Shown piece by piece: positions 7,922-17,156 of a stretch of 54,493 nucleotides of DNA. Made by a program: the position numbers and the translations under genes. How positions within the stretch are numbered: the first letter of the stretch is position 1; each line of letters begins with the position of its first letter. The DNA lies in assembly GCA_013297675.1 (NCBI GenBank), contig JAAFHZ010000013.1:1-54493 (forward strand), written 5' to 3'. The stretch comes from Synechococcales cyanobacterium bin59.metabat.ball.084. GTDB taxonomy: Bacteria > Cyanobacteriota > Cyanobacteriia > Cyanobacteriales > Chamaesiphonaceae. The notes below the pieces were generated by a model. It ran no database searches, was not told where the DNA came from, and saw only the letters and a program-made list of their open reading frames with translations.

Positions 7922-8761
7922 TCAATATTGGCTTAAGACAAATCGATCGATTGCCGCAGCCACCCCATCTTCATCTACAGCAGGTGCCACCCAATTAGCC
8001 TGAGCTTTCACGGCAGCGGGAGCATTGCCCATAGCTACACCCCAACCGGCATAAGCCAGCATTTCTACATCATTGTGGTTATCGCCGATTGCCATTACTT
8101 CATCAGCGGTAATGTTTAGGAGATTTTTGGCTAGGTAATCGATCGCGGTACCTTTATTAACTGCCGGATTAGTAGTTTCTAAGAAAATTGGCACTGAGGT
8201 AGTCACATGAAGCTGATCGGAGCGGTATTTAGTTTTTAGGTCAGCCAAGAGTCGAGCAATTAGATCTTCATCTTCATGCATGGCCAAAATTTTAGTCGGT
8301 GGTGTAGTGAGAGCATCCCGAAGATCGGCGAGGGGATGGGCTACTACTGAGCTACGCTGGGTATAGGCTTCGGTGTCTTCCTTGACGGCTTGGACGTATA
8401 GCTTATCGCCGACATAGACATGAATAGAAAGATCGGCGGGTAGATGGGGTTGCTCAAAATAGGTGATGAGTTCTTTGGCGATCGAGGTATCAACCTGTAG
8501 ATGTCGATATGGCTCCGGCTTGGCCGGATCTTGAATCCAGGCTCCTTGGTAGGCCATTATTGGCACATTGGCTCCAATGTCGTGATGAAAGCGCAGGGCA
8601 GATTGGTACATGCGCCCGGTGGCGACCCCGACTTTGATGCCTCGATCGAGTGCGGCTTTGAGGGCGGCTTTGACTTTGGGGCTAACCTGGTTATCTTTAC
8701 CGGCGATCGTGCCGTCGATATCGACCACAATAAGTTTGATGGGTGCGGGTGGGGTGGTCAT
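7922..8761 (-). CDS. Cof-type HAD-IIB hydrolase
   Basis: The 279-residue protein is a haloacid dehalogenase superfamily phosphatase of the Cof/IIB type. Motif I is 'IVVDIDGTIAG' near the N-terminus (nucleophile Asp and acid/base Asp of DxD), motif II 'VATGRMYQSAL', and the C-terminal motif 'MAIGDNHNDVEMLAYAGWGVAMGNA' region with the metal-binding GDxxNDxxM. The central insert is the cap domain. Proteins of this type dephosphorylate small phosphorylated metabolites; the substrate cannot be told from sequence. The length is normal. Confidence 0.9.
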   Translation of the reverse strand: MTTPPAPIKLIVVDIDGTIAGKDNQVSPKVKAALKAALDRGIKVGVATGRMYQSALRFHHDIGANVPIMAYQGAWIQDPAKPEPYRHLQVDTSIAKELITYFEQPHLPADLSIHVYVGDKLYVQAVKEDTEAYTQRSSVVAHPLADLRDALTTPPTKILAMHEDEDLIARLLADLKTKYRSDQLHVTTSVPIFLETTNPAVNKGTAIDYLAKNLLNITADEVMAIGDNHNDVEMLAYAGWGVAMGNAPAAVKAQANWVAPAVDEDGVAAAIDRFVLSQY

Positions 8762-8821
8762 GATATGGGGGAGAAACTTGTTAGTGTAGTTTAGACTATT
8801 TACTCTAAGCTCCAGTAAAAA

Positions 8822-11056
8822 TTAATTCTGCTCCGACATTTCGGTAATGCGCCGCACATGCAAAACATCGTGCATTTGGCGAATTTGATTGATACAGCGT
8901 TCTAGCTGCGATTTATCAATCACTTCTACTATAAAGTCTAGCATTACCGGCTTGGACTTGTTATCTGCTGTCACCTTGGCCTGTCGAATATTTACTTTGT
9001 TATCACTGAGCCGCGACATGACATCTCGCATTACCCCTAGTCGATCGAACACCTCCACTTGCAAAGTCACAATATAGCTGCGGCGATTGCCCTGCTGTTT
9101 GGCGCTGTGGTGCGGATTCCAGCGCACCGGCAGAATCCGATCGCCATCTACATTTGCGACGTTGCCACAGCCCTGACGATGGATAGAAATACCATTCAGC
9201 TTAGTTACAACTCCCACGATCGGCTCTTCGGGGATTGGGTTACAACAGCCCGCTAAGTGGTGCATTAAGCCCTCAATGCCAATAATCGGGAAATCCCCGT
9301 CGCTGCTGCTGGGTTTCTTGGTGGTGGTCGGCAATATTTCTACTAACTCGGCAGCTTCGGCTACCGTAGTCTTGACCGTATCTCGAATCCGATTGACCAC
9401 ATGGTTAATGGTGGTTTCACCATACCCCAAGGCCGCCAACAAGTCTTCTACGGTCTGGTAATTACACTTGTGAGCAGCCACCAGCATTGGCTCCGATTTC
9501 AGCAGAGCATCTAAGCCGTTTTTGCCCAGTTCTTTTTCAAGCAGCTCGCGGCCTCGGGCGATATTTTCATCTCGATTCGATCGCTTATACCATTGGGTGA
9601 TGCGGTTTTTAGCGGTGGGGGTGGCCACAAAGTTCAACCAGTCTAGGCTGGGATGACCGCTTTCCTTGGTCATAATTTCGACAATATCACCATTGCGCAC
9701 CTGCGTTGAGAGAGGCACAATCCGGCCATTGATTCTAGCTCCAATGCAGTGGTTGCCCACCTCGGTATGAATCCGATAGGCAAAATCGATCGTGGTGGCT
9801 TTTTCGCGTAGGGCTACAACTTCACCTTGGGGGGTAAAAACATATACATCGGGGTCACAGAGCTGATCTTTGAGATTATCCGAAAATTCTTGAGCGTCTT
9901 TAAAGTCGCTTTGCCATTCTAAAAGCTGGCGCAGCCAAATAAATTTATCGTCTTTTTTTGGTGCCGAACCGGCATTATTGGCAGCTTCTTTGTATTTCCA
10001 ATGAGCAGCAATACCATATTCGGCAATTCGATGCATTTCGGTAGTGCGAATCTGAATCTCTAAGGGGGTGTTACCAATCCCCAATACTGTAGTGTGCAAG
10101 GACTGGTAGCGGTTGGGCTTCGGCAGACCAATGTAGTCTTTAAAGCGCCCCGGAATTGGCCGAAAAGCATCATGGACTTCGGCTAAGACTCGATAACAGT
10201 CGGCGTTGTTGGGGACAATAATTCTAATGGCTGTGAGGTCATAAATTTCGCCAAATTCTTTCTTTTGGCTCTTCATTTTTTGATAAATGCTAAACAGGTG
10301 CTTCGGACGACCACTGACCTCAAAGTAGCTAAAATCGGCATCGGCTAAACGGGTGCGAATTTGCTCAACGGTGCTAGTAATTCTTCCTTCCCGCGATTTG
10401 CGGGTTTCTTTTACCAAGTCTTGGATATTACGATATTCATCTGGCTCAATATATTTAAAGGCCAAGTCTTCTAGTTCCCATTTAATGCGACCTAAACCCA
10501 GGCGGTTGGCTAAGGGGGCAAAAATATCGCGGGTTTCTTGAGCAATGAGCTTTTGCTTTTCGATCGGCATATGCTCTAAGGTCTGCATGTTGTGCAGTCG
10601 ATCGGCCAGTTTCACCACAATTACCCGAATATCGCTGGCCATAGCCAAAAACATTCGCCGGAAGTTCTCGGCTTGCTGTTCTTTTTTGCTGCGAAAATTT
10701 AGTTTAGAAAGCTTGGTGACTCCTTCTACTAAGTGGGCGGTCTCGGCCCCAAACATTTTTTCGATATCGGCAACGGTAATTTCTTCTACGTCTTCTACAA
10801 TGTCGTGCAGAAATCCCGCTGCAATCATCGGCGCTTCGCCGCCCAGGTTGTATAAAATATCGGCGACTGCGATCGGGTGGCAAATGTATGGTTCACCAGA
10901 TTTGCGCATTTGGCCGGTGTGTTGTTCTCGGGCAAACAGGTAAGCTTGATGAATTAATCGATCGCTGGCCAGCTCAGATTCGCCTGTCGCCGCCAGCCAA
11001 GCGGGCAGCACTAGCTCTTGATCTTTCATGGTTAACTGGTCAACAGAGATCGTCAT
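8822..11056 (-). CDS. Bifunctional (p)ppGpp synthetase/hydrolase Rel (RelA/SpoT homologue)
   Basis: This is a complete 744-residue long RSH enzyme. In order: the HD hydrolase domain ('GFLHDIVEDVEEIT', residues ~80-95), the synthetase domain ('DLTAIRIIVPN', 'GLPKPNRYQSLHTTV', ~260-330), a TGS domain ('DVYVFTPQGEVVALREKAT', ~415-475), a zinc-finger/CC region with 'HLAGCCNPIPEEPIVG', and a C-terminal ACT domain (~665-740). Both catalytic domains keep their hallmark residues, so it is expected to both make and degrade the stringent-response alarmone. It is the only RSH gene in the window and is transcribed alone, divergently from the PatD-like gene. Confidence 0.95.
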   Translation of the reverse strand: MTISVDQLTMKDQELVLPAWLAATGESELASDRLIHQAYLFAREQHTGQMRKSGEPYICHPIAVADILYNLGGEAPMIAAGFLHDIVEDVEEITVADIEKMFGAETAHLVEGVTKLSKLNFRSKKEQQAENFRRMFLAMASDIRVIVVKLADRLHNMQTLEHMPIEKQKLIAQETRDIFAPLANRLGLGRIKWELEDLAFKYIEPDEYRNIQDLVKETRKSREGRITSTVEQIRTRLADADFSYFEVSGRPKHLFSIYQKMKSQKKEFGEIYDLTAIRIIVPNNADCYRVLAEVHDAFRPIPGRFKDYIGLPKPNRYQSLHTTVLGIGNTPLEIQIRTTEMHRIAEYGIAAHWKYKEAANNAGSAPKKDDKFIWLRQLLEWQSDFKDAQEFSDNLKDQLCDPDVYVFTPQGEVVALREKATTIDFAYRIHTEVGNHCIGARINGRIVPLSTQVRNGDIVEIMTKESGHPSLDWLNFVATPTAKNRITQWYKRSNRDENIARGRELLEKELGKNGLDALLKSEPMLVAAHKCNYQTVEDLLAALGYGETTINHVVNRIRDTVKTTVAEAAELVEILPTTTKKPSSSDGDFPIIGIEGLMHHLAGCCNPIPEEPIVGVVTKLNGISIHRQGCGNVANVDGDRILPVRWNPHHSAKQQGNRRSYIVTLQVEVFDRLGVMRDVMSRLSDNKVNIRQAKVTADNKSKPVMLDFIVEVIDKSQLERCINQIRQMHDVLHVRRITEMSEQN

Positions 11057-11121
11057 TGAAATGCGCTAGGAAGAAGATGCTATTCTATCTATTCTTTGGG
11101 TCATTTGACAGCAAAAATCAT

Positions 11122-11481
11122 ATGAATGATCAGATATCACACAACATATGTGATCTAGAGCTAGCTGAGACCTTTGCTGAGTTTTTGGTCAGGTTACGAG
11201 GCTGTGTAGAAAATGATGATGCGGTGGGGGCGTTGGCGGCGGCTAAAACCTTACAAGGCTCGTTCGATCGACTGCTCCAGGCGGTTAGTCCCGATGCCCC
11301 CTATCAAGTTCGAGCCAGCCTCACGGAGATCCACCGCTTACTCAGAATATTAAACCGCGATTTACTGTTTTGGCAGGGATCGAAGCAGACTCGTGCTGAT
11401 CGCAGTGCCCAGGTTTTGGCTACTTTGCTATCGATCGAGGGTTTTTATCAAGCTTTAATTAACGCTCGCAAAGTAGATTAA
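11122..11481 (+). CDS. PatD-like (heterocyst frequency control family) protein
   Basis: The 119-residue helical protein resembles cyanobacterial PatD, in particular the C-terminal part 'ASLTEIHRLLRILNRDLLFW' followed by 'QGSKQTRADR'. In Nostoc-type cyanobacteria PatD influences heterocyst frequency; homologues also occur in species without heterocysts, so the role here is open. I chose the ATG at 11122, because the longer open frame (from 10888) runs back through the Rel coding sequence on the other strand and its extra N-terminus looks like a shadow. The Rel and PatD-like starts are only 65 bp apart and divergent. Confidence 0.6.
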   Translation: MNDQISHNICDLELAETFAEFLVRLRGCVENDDAVGALAAAKTLQGSFDRLLQAVSPDAPYQVRASLTEIHRLLRILNRDLLFWQGSKQTRADRSAQVLATLLSIEGFYQALINARKVD

Positions 11482-11735
11482 AATTTCTTTGAAAAAAAGA
11501 TTCAGGAAAAAGTCAATTAGCTTCAAAACAGCGATCTATTTTCCTCTCTAAAAAAAATTGAGATTCGTAATTTTGATAATACATTTTAATCACAAGAATC
11601 TCATCTTTTTACCGATGTATTTTTTTAGAGGATTTGGTGTATCATCATGCATGTTGGTTTTTCCGAATAACTCCCAAAATAATCTTATGATTCCACGAAG
11701 TTATATTTTGCCCTTTTGCACTAAGAGTTTTAAGT

Positions 11736-12191
11736 ATGCGGCGGTTGATTAAAGGCTTTGTTATTAGCATTTTTTACCTACAATGGTCTTTACCCGCATC
11801 AGCTACACCTGCTATGTGCGGTTCTGTCGTAAAAAACCCTTCTCCACCTTCTCAACTAATAGCAAATACTTCATCAACACAGCTTGATGCTCTAGGCTCT
11901 TTTGAGCTAACTTGCTGCCCAGATGGTCAAGAATCTATGGGTGGTAAAGTCACGCTTTCGATTGTTTCGGCGCAAAGTACTATTCCTAGCGGCATGGCAA
12001 CTATTAAGCTGTCTGATCGCAGTGATTTTGCAGATAGAATCGAGAACATACCTTACAAGAAAGAAACTTCTTATCAGGTCAAGGTTTCTGACTCAAATGG
12101 AGAGATACTCAAGCCTGGTGATTATCGTGTGGCAGTAAAATTTGAGTTAACTGATATACCATCATGTGTTTTACTCTCCATTGATCCATAA
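11736..12191 (+). CDS. Secreted pilus-associated protein (first gene of chaperone-usher locus)
   Basis: The 151-residue protein has an N-terminal signal peptide (MRRLIKGF then a hydrophobic stretch to 'ASA'). The mature part contains several cysteines ('AMCGS', 'ELTCCPDG', 'IPSCVL') and beta-rich sequence ending 'YRVAVKFELTDIPSC'. It is followed at once by a pilin-like gene, a PapD-like chaperone and an usher, so it is probably a minor or tip subunit. I cannot assign a specific family. It is preceded by a 250-bp AT-rich gap in which I see no other gene. Confidence 0.6.
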   Translation: MRRLIKGFVISIFYLQWSLPASATPAMCGSVVKNPSPPSQLIANTSSTQLDALGSFELTCCPDGQESMGGKVTLSIVSAQSTIPSGMATIKLSDRSDFADRIENIPYKKETSYQVKVSDSNGEILKPGDYRVAVKFELTDIPSCVLLSIDP

Positions 12192-12248
12192 TATCCTTGA
12201 TTAATCTGTCAGCAAACCATGTTCAATCCAATCAATACACGCAGGAAA

Positions 12249-12788
12249 ATGAAAAAAATTCTAGCTTCGTTATTTGTAGCTGCTGCTGCAATTTGCTCCA
12301 CTTCCGCTGCTAATGCTCAAACTGCCCCTGAACCTGCCATATCTATTCATACTGGTACCATCCCTACCTCCTGTAGATTCAATAGTCCAACGCTTGAGGG
12401 TTCCATCGCTGCCACAAGGCAGGGAACATTAATACCCAATATTGAAACGGCACCTACTTCATTAAGTTCTCTCACCAGTCCAGGTAGCTTAACAATTATC
12501 TGTAACTCAAGGCATAAATTTGAAGCTAGGCTATTAACAGGTGCAAGTCCAATACCGGTAGTAGAAAAGTTCAGGTTTATTAATACTCCCGAACCATATG
12601 ATCGAATCAATAGTTCATTTAATCTTGGTGCTACAAACACAATTCCTATCACAGTAACAGGCTTGCCTGCAACTGAGCGAGAAGGTTATATTGTGGGCGT
12701 TGCCGCAGAGGCTAGCTTGGCTAATGGAGGAGTGTTACCTCCTGGTACTTATACTATTAATGTTGAAGCTAAAATAACTGCGGAGTAG
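12249..12788 (+). CDS. Fimbrial major subunit-like protein of the chaperone-usher pathway
   Basis: This 179-residue protein starts with a clear signal peptide ('MKKILASLFVAAAAICSTSA'-ANA). I prefer the ATG at 12249, preceded by an AGGA-type ribosome site, over the one at 12219 that would add ten residues before the signal. The mature sequence has two cysteines ('TSCRFNSP' and 'LTIICNS') spaced as in a pilin disulfide, and ends in an alternating hydrophobic strand 'GTYTINVEAKITAE', typical of subunits completed by donor-strand exchange. A strong hairpin follows the gene (12809-12872) before the chaperone gene. Confidence 0.65.
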   Translation: MKKILASLFVAAAAICSTSAANAQTAPEPAISIHTGTIPTSCRFNSPTLEGSIAATRQGTLIPNIETAPTSLSSLTSPGSLTIICNSRHKFEARLLTGASPIPVVEKFRFINTPEPYDRINSSFNLGATNTIPITVTGLPATEREGYIVGVAAEASLANGGVLPPGTYTINVEAKITAE

Positions 12789-12808
12789 ATAAATGTTAAT
12801 TGTGTAAT

Positions 12809-12872
12809 TAGACTTAAGTTTCGGTTAAATTACTTTTTGTTGTTTGACCGAAACTTGCTGTTGATAAGTCTA
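12809..12872 (+). terminator. Intercistronic hairpin between pilin and chaperone genes
   Basis: AAGTTTCGGT (12816-12825) pairs perfectly with ACCGAAACTT (12847-12856), and TAGACTT (12809-12815) with AAGTCTA (12866-12872). There is no T-tract directly after it, so it is more likely an mRNA-processing or stabilising hairpin, or partial attenuator, than a full terminator. Such an element would let the pilin be made in excess of the assembly proteins. Confidence 0.5.
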
Positions 12873-12996
12873 TTTAGCAATCAAAAGTAAATTAACATCA
12901 CAAATGAAGTTTTAAGTAGCATTTATCTCAAAATGTTTGTTTGTGGTTTCAGCAATCAAGCTACTAAAATTAAATCCATAATTATTATTTCGTTTA

Positions 12997-13806
12997 ATGA
13001 CTAATATCACTCAATGGACTAAGGGACTAATTGCAACTATCAGCCTCCAATTGTTCAGTACTTTACCCGCTGCTGCCCAAGACTTTACGCTTTCGCCATT
13101 AGTCACTATTTCCACTGCCAAGAGTGGAAAATCGAGAGGTTCACTTAATGTGACCAATCATGCCAAAGAACCAGTACGGATGCGGATATTCGCTGAAAGC
13201 TTTGCCTATGATCGAAAAAAAGGATATGTACAAACCCCTAAAGATGATCGTAGCGCTGTTCCTTACCTCAACTTTTCTCCTAGAGAGTTGACCGTTCTGC
13301 CTGGAGTCACCAGAAATGTTCGGGTAGCTGTCACCTTACCGCCGAGCTTACCCAACCAAGAATATCGTGCTGCTGTGTTTATAGAAGAACTCAAAGCCAG
13401 AGATGTTCAAAATATTAACAGTCCTGCCAGTAACCAAAAAGTATCTGTTCGTTTACGAATAGGTGCAGTATTTTTCTTTAACAAAGGCAGTGATAATATT
13501 GCCAATCTTCAGGCACGTAGCATGATTTGGAACCCTATTGACAAAAAAGCTGCTCTATTAATCGAAAACACCGGCAAACAAACTGCACGCCCGATAGTTT
13601 CTTGGCAAATCGAGAAAAACGGCCAAAAAGTTACAAAAGACAATATTAATGGTGTAATTATCCAAGCCGAAAACTCTCGCGAAGTTGTTTTACAAACTAA
13701 CGGTAAATCACTAGATTTAACCCGAGGTGAATACAGAATTGTGGGTGACATTATCAACGATGGTCAAAAGCCTATTGCTTTTAGCCTGCCATTGATAGTT
13801 CCTTAG
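12997..13806 (+). CDS. PapD-like periplasmic pilus chaperone
   Basis: The 269-residue protein has a signal peptide (cleavage near 'PAAAQD') followed by two immunoglobulin-like domains. The N-terminal one contains 'GSLNVTNHAKEPVRMRIFAE' and 'FSPRELTVLPGVTRNVRV', the pattern of the fimbrial chaperone G1 strand; the C-terminal one ends in 'GEYRIVGDIINDGQKPIAF'. It should cap pilin subunits in the periplasm and hand them to the usher encoded 41 bp downstream. It lies third in a same-strand run of four pilus genes. Confidence 0.8.
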   Translation: MTNITQWTKGLIATISLQLFSTLPAAAQDFTLSPLVTISTAKSGKSRGSLNVTNHAKEPVRMRIFAESFAYDRKKGYVQTPKDDRSAVPYLNFSPRELTVLPGVTRNVRVAVTLPPSLPNQEYRAAVFIEELKARDVQNINSPASNQKVSVRLRIGAVFFFNKGSDNIANLQARSMIWNPIDKKAALLIENTGKQTARPIVSWQIEKNGQKVTKDNINGVIIQAENSREVVLQTNGKSLDLTRGEYRIVGDIINDGQKPIAFSLPLIVP

Positions 13807-13847
13807 CCCAAAGCTTTCGGTTTAATCCACAAATACATTAAAGTCCA

Positions 13848-16800
13848 GTGAACACCAAGGCTATTCGACAATTTACACCACGCATATTTTTTCTCATCGT
13901 TATTGTATTTTGTCAATTTATCCTCAGTATTAGTGAAGTCAAAGCAAATACTGACGAATTAATTGATAGTAACCAAGTTGCTCCTACCAGCACCGCCTTA
14001 TCATCAAACCCCAAACAAAGATTACAAAAATCCATAGCAGCATCTAAGGTATTACCCGGTGTCGATTATTTTGTACCCACCAATATTGACAACTTAGCCC
14101 CAACCTTCACCGCCGATGCCCAATACTTTCCCCGCAAAATAGCCGTAGGAGTAGCGGTTAATGGCACAGCAAAGCTCAGCAACAACAGTATTTATATCTG
14201 GGGCGAAGAACGCCGATCGAACCCCATTAATTTTTCAGATTGGTTAATTCCTGTCAACGAAATCAATAAAATCACCGGCTGGCCCACAGACATTGTGGCT
14301 GACCAATTAGAAGTAGTAGCCGGTAACTTAAAAACAACTCGCCTACCCATCCAGACCGCTCCCGCCGAAGCTGGATTTAGCCAAGCCATTGCCATCAAAG
14401 ATCTGGCCAGCATTCCAGGAGTAGAAATTAAATTTAATGCCCGCACCTACTCGATCGATTTCACCATTCCAGTTTATAAGCCGATCGAAAGAACCTTAAG
14501 CGCACCAAACCCCAAAAATCCGATCCGAGCCAACACCTCTCTAAGATACTTCTCCAGCGAAAAACCCGAAAAATGCGCCTGCCAAGACCCCTACCGGATG
14601 TTAGTAGGGCTATATGTCAACGGAGTGCAAAAAATCGAAGCATTCTTCGTCATCGGCCAAGAAGACGGCACCGCCGCAGTAGACTTCGATAACTGGATAC
14701 TGCCTTTCGACGAAATATCACCAGCAATTGGCTGGAAAATCAAAGAAGTAGATGGCTACTTAGATATTTCTACCCCTAGCCAAAGATTTCGGATTGCTGC
14801 TAACAGAATATTTAATCACCCCGAACTGGGGCGAGCCATTAAAGTTGCCGACCTAGCGGCCATTCCTGGCTGGACAATTAACTTTAATATCAATAAATAC
14901 GCGATCGAAATCACCACTCCCAACACCATTAGGCGCACCAGCACCGCCGAGCCGCCGATCGTCATGACCGGCTTAGACCCAGTTAGCCCAGCCAGTGGAG
15001 TCAGCATTGTGCAGCAGCGGATCAACACTTCTGGCACCAGCAATAGCCCAGTCAATATCCCCCAAGGAGACTTTCAAGCCGCTGGCAGCATCGGCGATAG
15101 TAGCTGGTACTTACGCGCCAATCAGCCCAATATTACCGATACCCGCACTTGGAATTTATCAGAAGCCTCAGTTATTCACCAAACCAAACTTAGCGATGTT
15201 ATTTTGGGTTCTCAAACCCCATTTTGGCGGCAGCGTAGCAGTGGAACTGGCAGCTACTGGGCAGCCACGGCTGTCACTCGCCAAGGATTTGAACCACCTG
15301 TTAAAGTCTATGGCGGAGCCTACACCCTAAACGAAAGGCTCCAAGCTCGTCAGACTAGCCGGGTAGTCTCAGGTATTGCTGAGCCAGGAACCTTAGTACA
15401 ACTGGTGAACAGTAACAATCGTACCCAGGTCTTACAAGAAACATTAGTAGATAGTTCTGGCGTTTATCGCTTCAATAACGTGCTGGTAAGCGGCAACCTC
15501 GATGACAGCGCGATCGGTCGAGATTATCAGGTACTGCTGTACCCCAGAGGCCAAATTACCGCCAACCCCATTGCTCAAAATGTTTCTTTTACGAGCTTTA
15601 ATGGCCAAATTCCTCTAGGGGCAGAAGCCTTTGTTTTTTCTGCCGGGGGCAACCGTTTAACCCGTGGCAACTTTGGTTCTTTTGACGGCGTACAGGGCGG
15701 AGTTTTGTATCGGCGGGGCTTAACCGAATCTCTCACCATCGGGGCTGGAGTTGCCTACGACAGAGAAGTGCGAGGTGTCGGAGAATTCTTTTGGCGACCT
15801 AACGCGGCATTAGAATTAACCGGTGCGGCGACCAGCGGCAGCGATCGATGGGACTACGCCGGTAGACTAGCCTACAACCCCTCCCGCGATTTTAACCTGT
15901 ATGCCAATACCGATCGGTTATCTACCAACGCCAACTCTACTTGGCGACTGGGCAAAAACTTTGCGGCCATTGGCAGCTACGATAATTTGCGCGGGCCAGC
16001 GATCGGCGGTGAATATTTTAACAGCAGTGCCGATGCCTCCACTCAAGTAAGAGCCGATATTGACCTGCAAGGCCGCACCAGAATCTCCGCCAATCAAAGA
16101 TTAGGCGAGTGGCAAGCCAGCTATTTGGGCAACGAATCTGCCGATAATTTGCAGCTAACTTACCGGCTCCGCGATAACCGTAGCTATGGCAGCAACAGCG
16201 GTAGTGACTTTGTTGCCGGGTACCAAGCTAGCAAACAAGCTACCAACTCCAGTTTAACCAGCATTGTCTGGCGCTATCGATCGCCCGAAATTTTGCGGGA
16301 TGGTCGTAATTTGTGGCAAACAGAGCTGGGCTACGGTTTCAACAACTTTGGCAGTGGTCTATTAGCCGCCGCCGATTTAAATATTCTGCCCGGTTTGCAA
16401 TTACGCGCCAGCTACCGGGGCATTAATGACAATTCCAGACAGGGCAACTATGCCCTAGAGTTAACTACCACTTTGCTAACTGGCAATGGCATTCGAGGTA
16501 CTGCCGATCGAGTCGAAGATTTTCGCAGCTTAGGCAAAGTCATCTTTCAGCCCTTCTTAGACAAAAATCAAAATGGCCGTCAAGACGCTGGCGAAGCAGG
16601 CTACTGGGACCCCTTACTGGTGCGGCTCAATGATCGCCCGATCGATCGATATCGCCCTCAAGTCCACGATGACCGCGCTGACCTGAATTTACCCAATGGC
16701 AGCTACCGTTTAGATATTGACCCTGCCGGATACCCAGACAATACCCGCAGTCGCTTAGAAGCTCTGCGCATTGATGTAGTAGCAGGCGGTATCACCACCA

Positions 16801-17135
16801 TTCCAATTCCCCTAATTCAGTCTTATTCCGTGGTCGGCTTTGCCAAAGACCCCAGCGGTGAAGCAATTGTCGGCGGTCGAGTAGAAGCTACTAACCTGCG
16901 CACCAAAGTAAAAACGGTATCTGTCACCAACGACTCCGGCTTTTATACTTTAGAAGGGTTAGATCAAGATGAATATCAAATTAAAGTCAGCGATCTACCT
17001 AGCAGCCTCGATAGCCCCGCTGTCACCAAAGGCGATTCTCTTCCAGAGACACTTCGTGATCGGCTAAAAATTGTGCCGAGTTCTCCGGCTCAGCAAGAAA
17101 TAAATCTGACTGTCCAAACGGCTCAGAGCAAATAA
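13848..17135 (+). CDS. Fimbrial outer-membrane usher-like protein with duplicated N-terminal domain
   Basis: The 1095-residue protein starts at a GTG and has a signal peptide (to about residue 34). Two homologous domains follow at about 99-208 and 251-358; both contain 'VNG', an 'F(S/D)(D/N)W(L/I)(I/L)P(V/F)(N/D)EI...GW' block and an 'IKDLASIPG...FN...Y' block. The central ~500 residues are rich in alternating beta strands and resemble the usher beta-barrel ('LGSQTPFWRQ', 'GAYTLNERL', 'GGVLYRRGLTESLTIGAG'). The C-terminus holds a calcium-binding-like 'DKNQNGRQDAGEAG' and a carboxypeptidase-regulatory-like fold ('VVGFAKDPSGEAIVGGRVEA'). It forms the pore for subunit secretion. A 24-nt element at 17037-17060 adds eight residues near the C-terminus. 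Confidence 0.75.
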   Translation: MNTKAIRQFTPRIFFLIVIVFCQFILSISEVKANTDELIDSNQVAPTSTALSSNPKQRLQKSIAASKVLPGVDYFVPTNIDNLAPTFTADAQYFPRKIAVGVAVNGTAKLSNNSIYIWGEERRSNPINFSDWLIPVNEINKITGWPTDIVADQLEVVAGNLKTTRLPIQTAPAEAGFSQAIAIKDLASIPGVEIKFNARTYSIDFTIPVYKPIERTLSAPNPKNPIRANTSLRYFSSEKPEKCACQDPYRMLVGLYVNGVQKIEAFFVIGQEDGTAAVDFDNWILPFDEISPAIGWKIKEVDGYLDISTPSQRFRIAANRIFNHPELGRAIKVADLAAIPGWTINFNINKYAIEITTPNTIRRTSTAEPPIVMTGLDPVSPASGVSIVQQRINTSGTSNSPVNIPQGDFQAAGSIGDSSWYLRANQPNITDTRTWNLSEASVIHQTKLSDVILGSQTPFWRQRSSGTGSYWAATAVTRQGFEPPVKVYGGAYTLNERLQARQTSRVVSGIAEPGTLVQLVNSNNRTQVLQETLVDSSGVYRFNNVLVSGNLDDSAIGRDYQVLLYPRGQITANPIAQNVSFTSFNGQIPLGAEAFVFSAGGNRLTRGNFGSFDGVQGGVLYRRGLTESLTIGAGVAYDREVRGVGEFFWRPNAALELTGAATSGSDRWDYAGRLAYNPSRDFNLYANTDRLSTNANSTWRLGKNFAAIGSYDNLRGPAIGGEYFNSSADASTQVRADIDLQGRTRISANQRLGEWQASYLGNESADNLQLTYRLRDNRSYGSNSGSDFVAGYQASKQATNSSLTSIVWRYRSPEILRDGRNLWQTELGYGFNNFGSGLLAAADLNILPGLQLRASYRGINDNSRQGNYALELTTTLLTGNGIRGTADRVEDFRSLGKVIFQPFLDKNQNGRQDAGEAGYWDPLLVRLNDRPIDRYRPQVHDDRADLNLPNGSYRLDIDPAGYPDNTRSRLEALRIDVVAGGITTIPIPLIQSYSVVGFAKDPSGEAIVGGRVEATNLRTKVKTVSVTNDSGFYTLEGLDQDEYQIKVSDLPSSLDSPAVTKGDSLPETLRDRLKIVPSSPAQQEINLTVQTAQSK
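17037..17060. mobile_element. 24-nt SDR5-like insertion inside the usher gene
   Basis: The element lies between gcgat and cggc; removing it restores gcgatcggc, a 7/8 HIP1 octamer, and leaves the frame intact. It has two adjacent mini-hairpins, CTCT-tcc-AGAG and CAC-ttc-GTG, and encodes LPETLR. Almost the same 24 nt occurs in the EamA gene at 47605-47628. I infer an SDR5-family element. Confidence 0.75.
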
Positions 17136-17156
17136 CATCTACACATCTACAGCACC

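Noticed and set aside
10888-11121. N-terminal extension of the PatD-like frame into the Rel gene
   Set aside because: The extension is antisense to the conserved Rel N-terminus and has no PatD similarity; the ATG at 11122 gives the normal family length.
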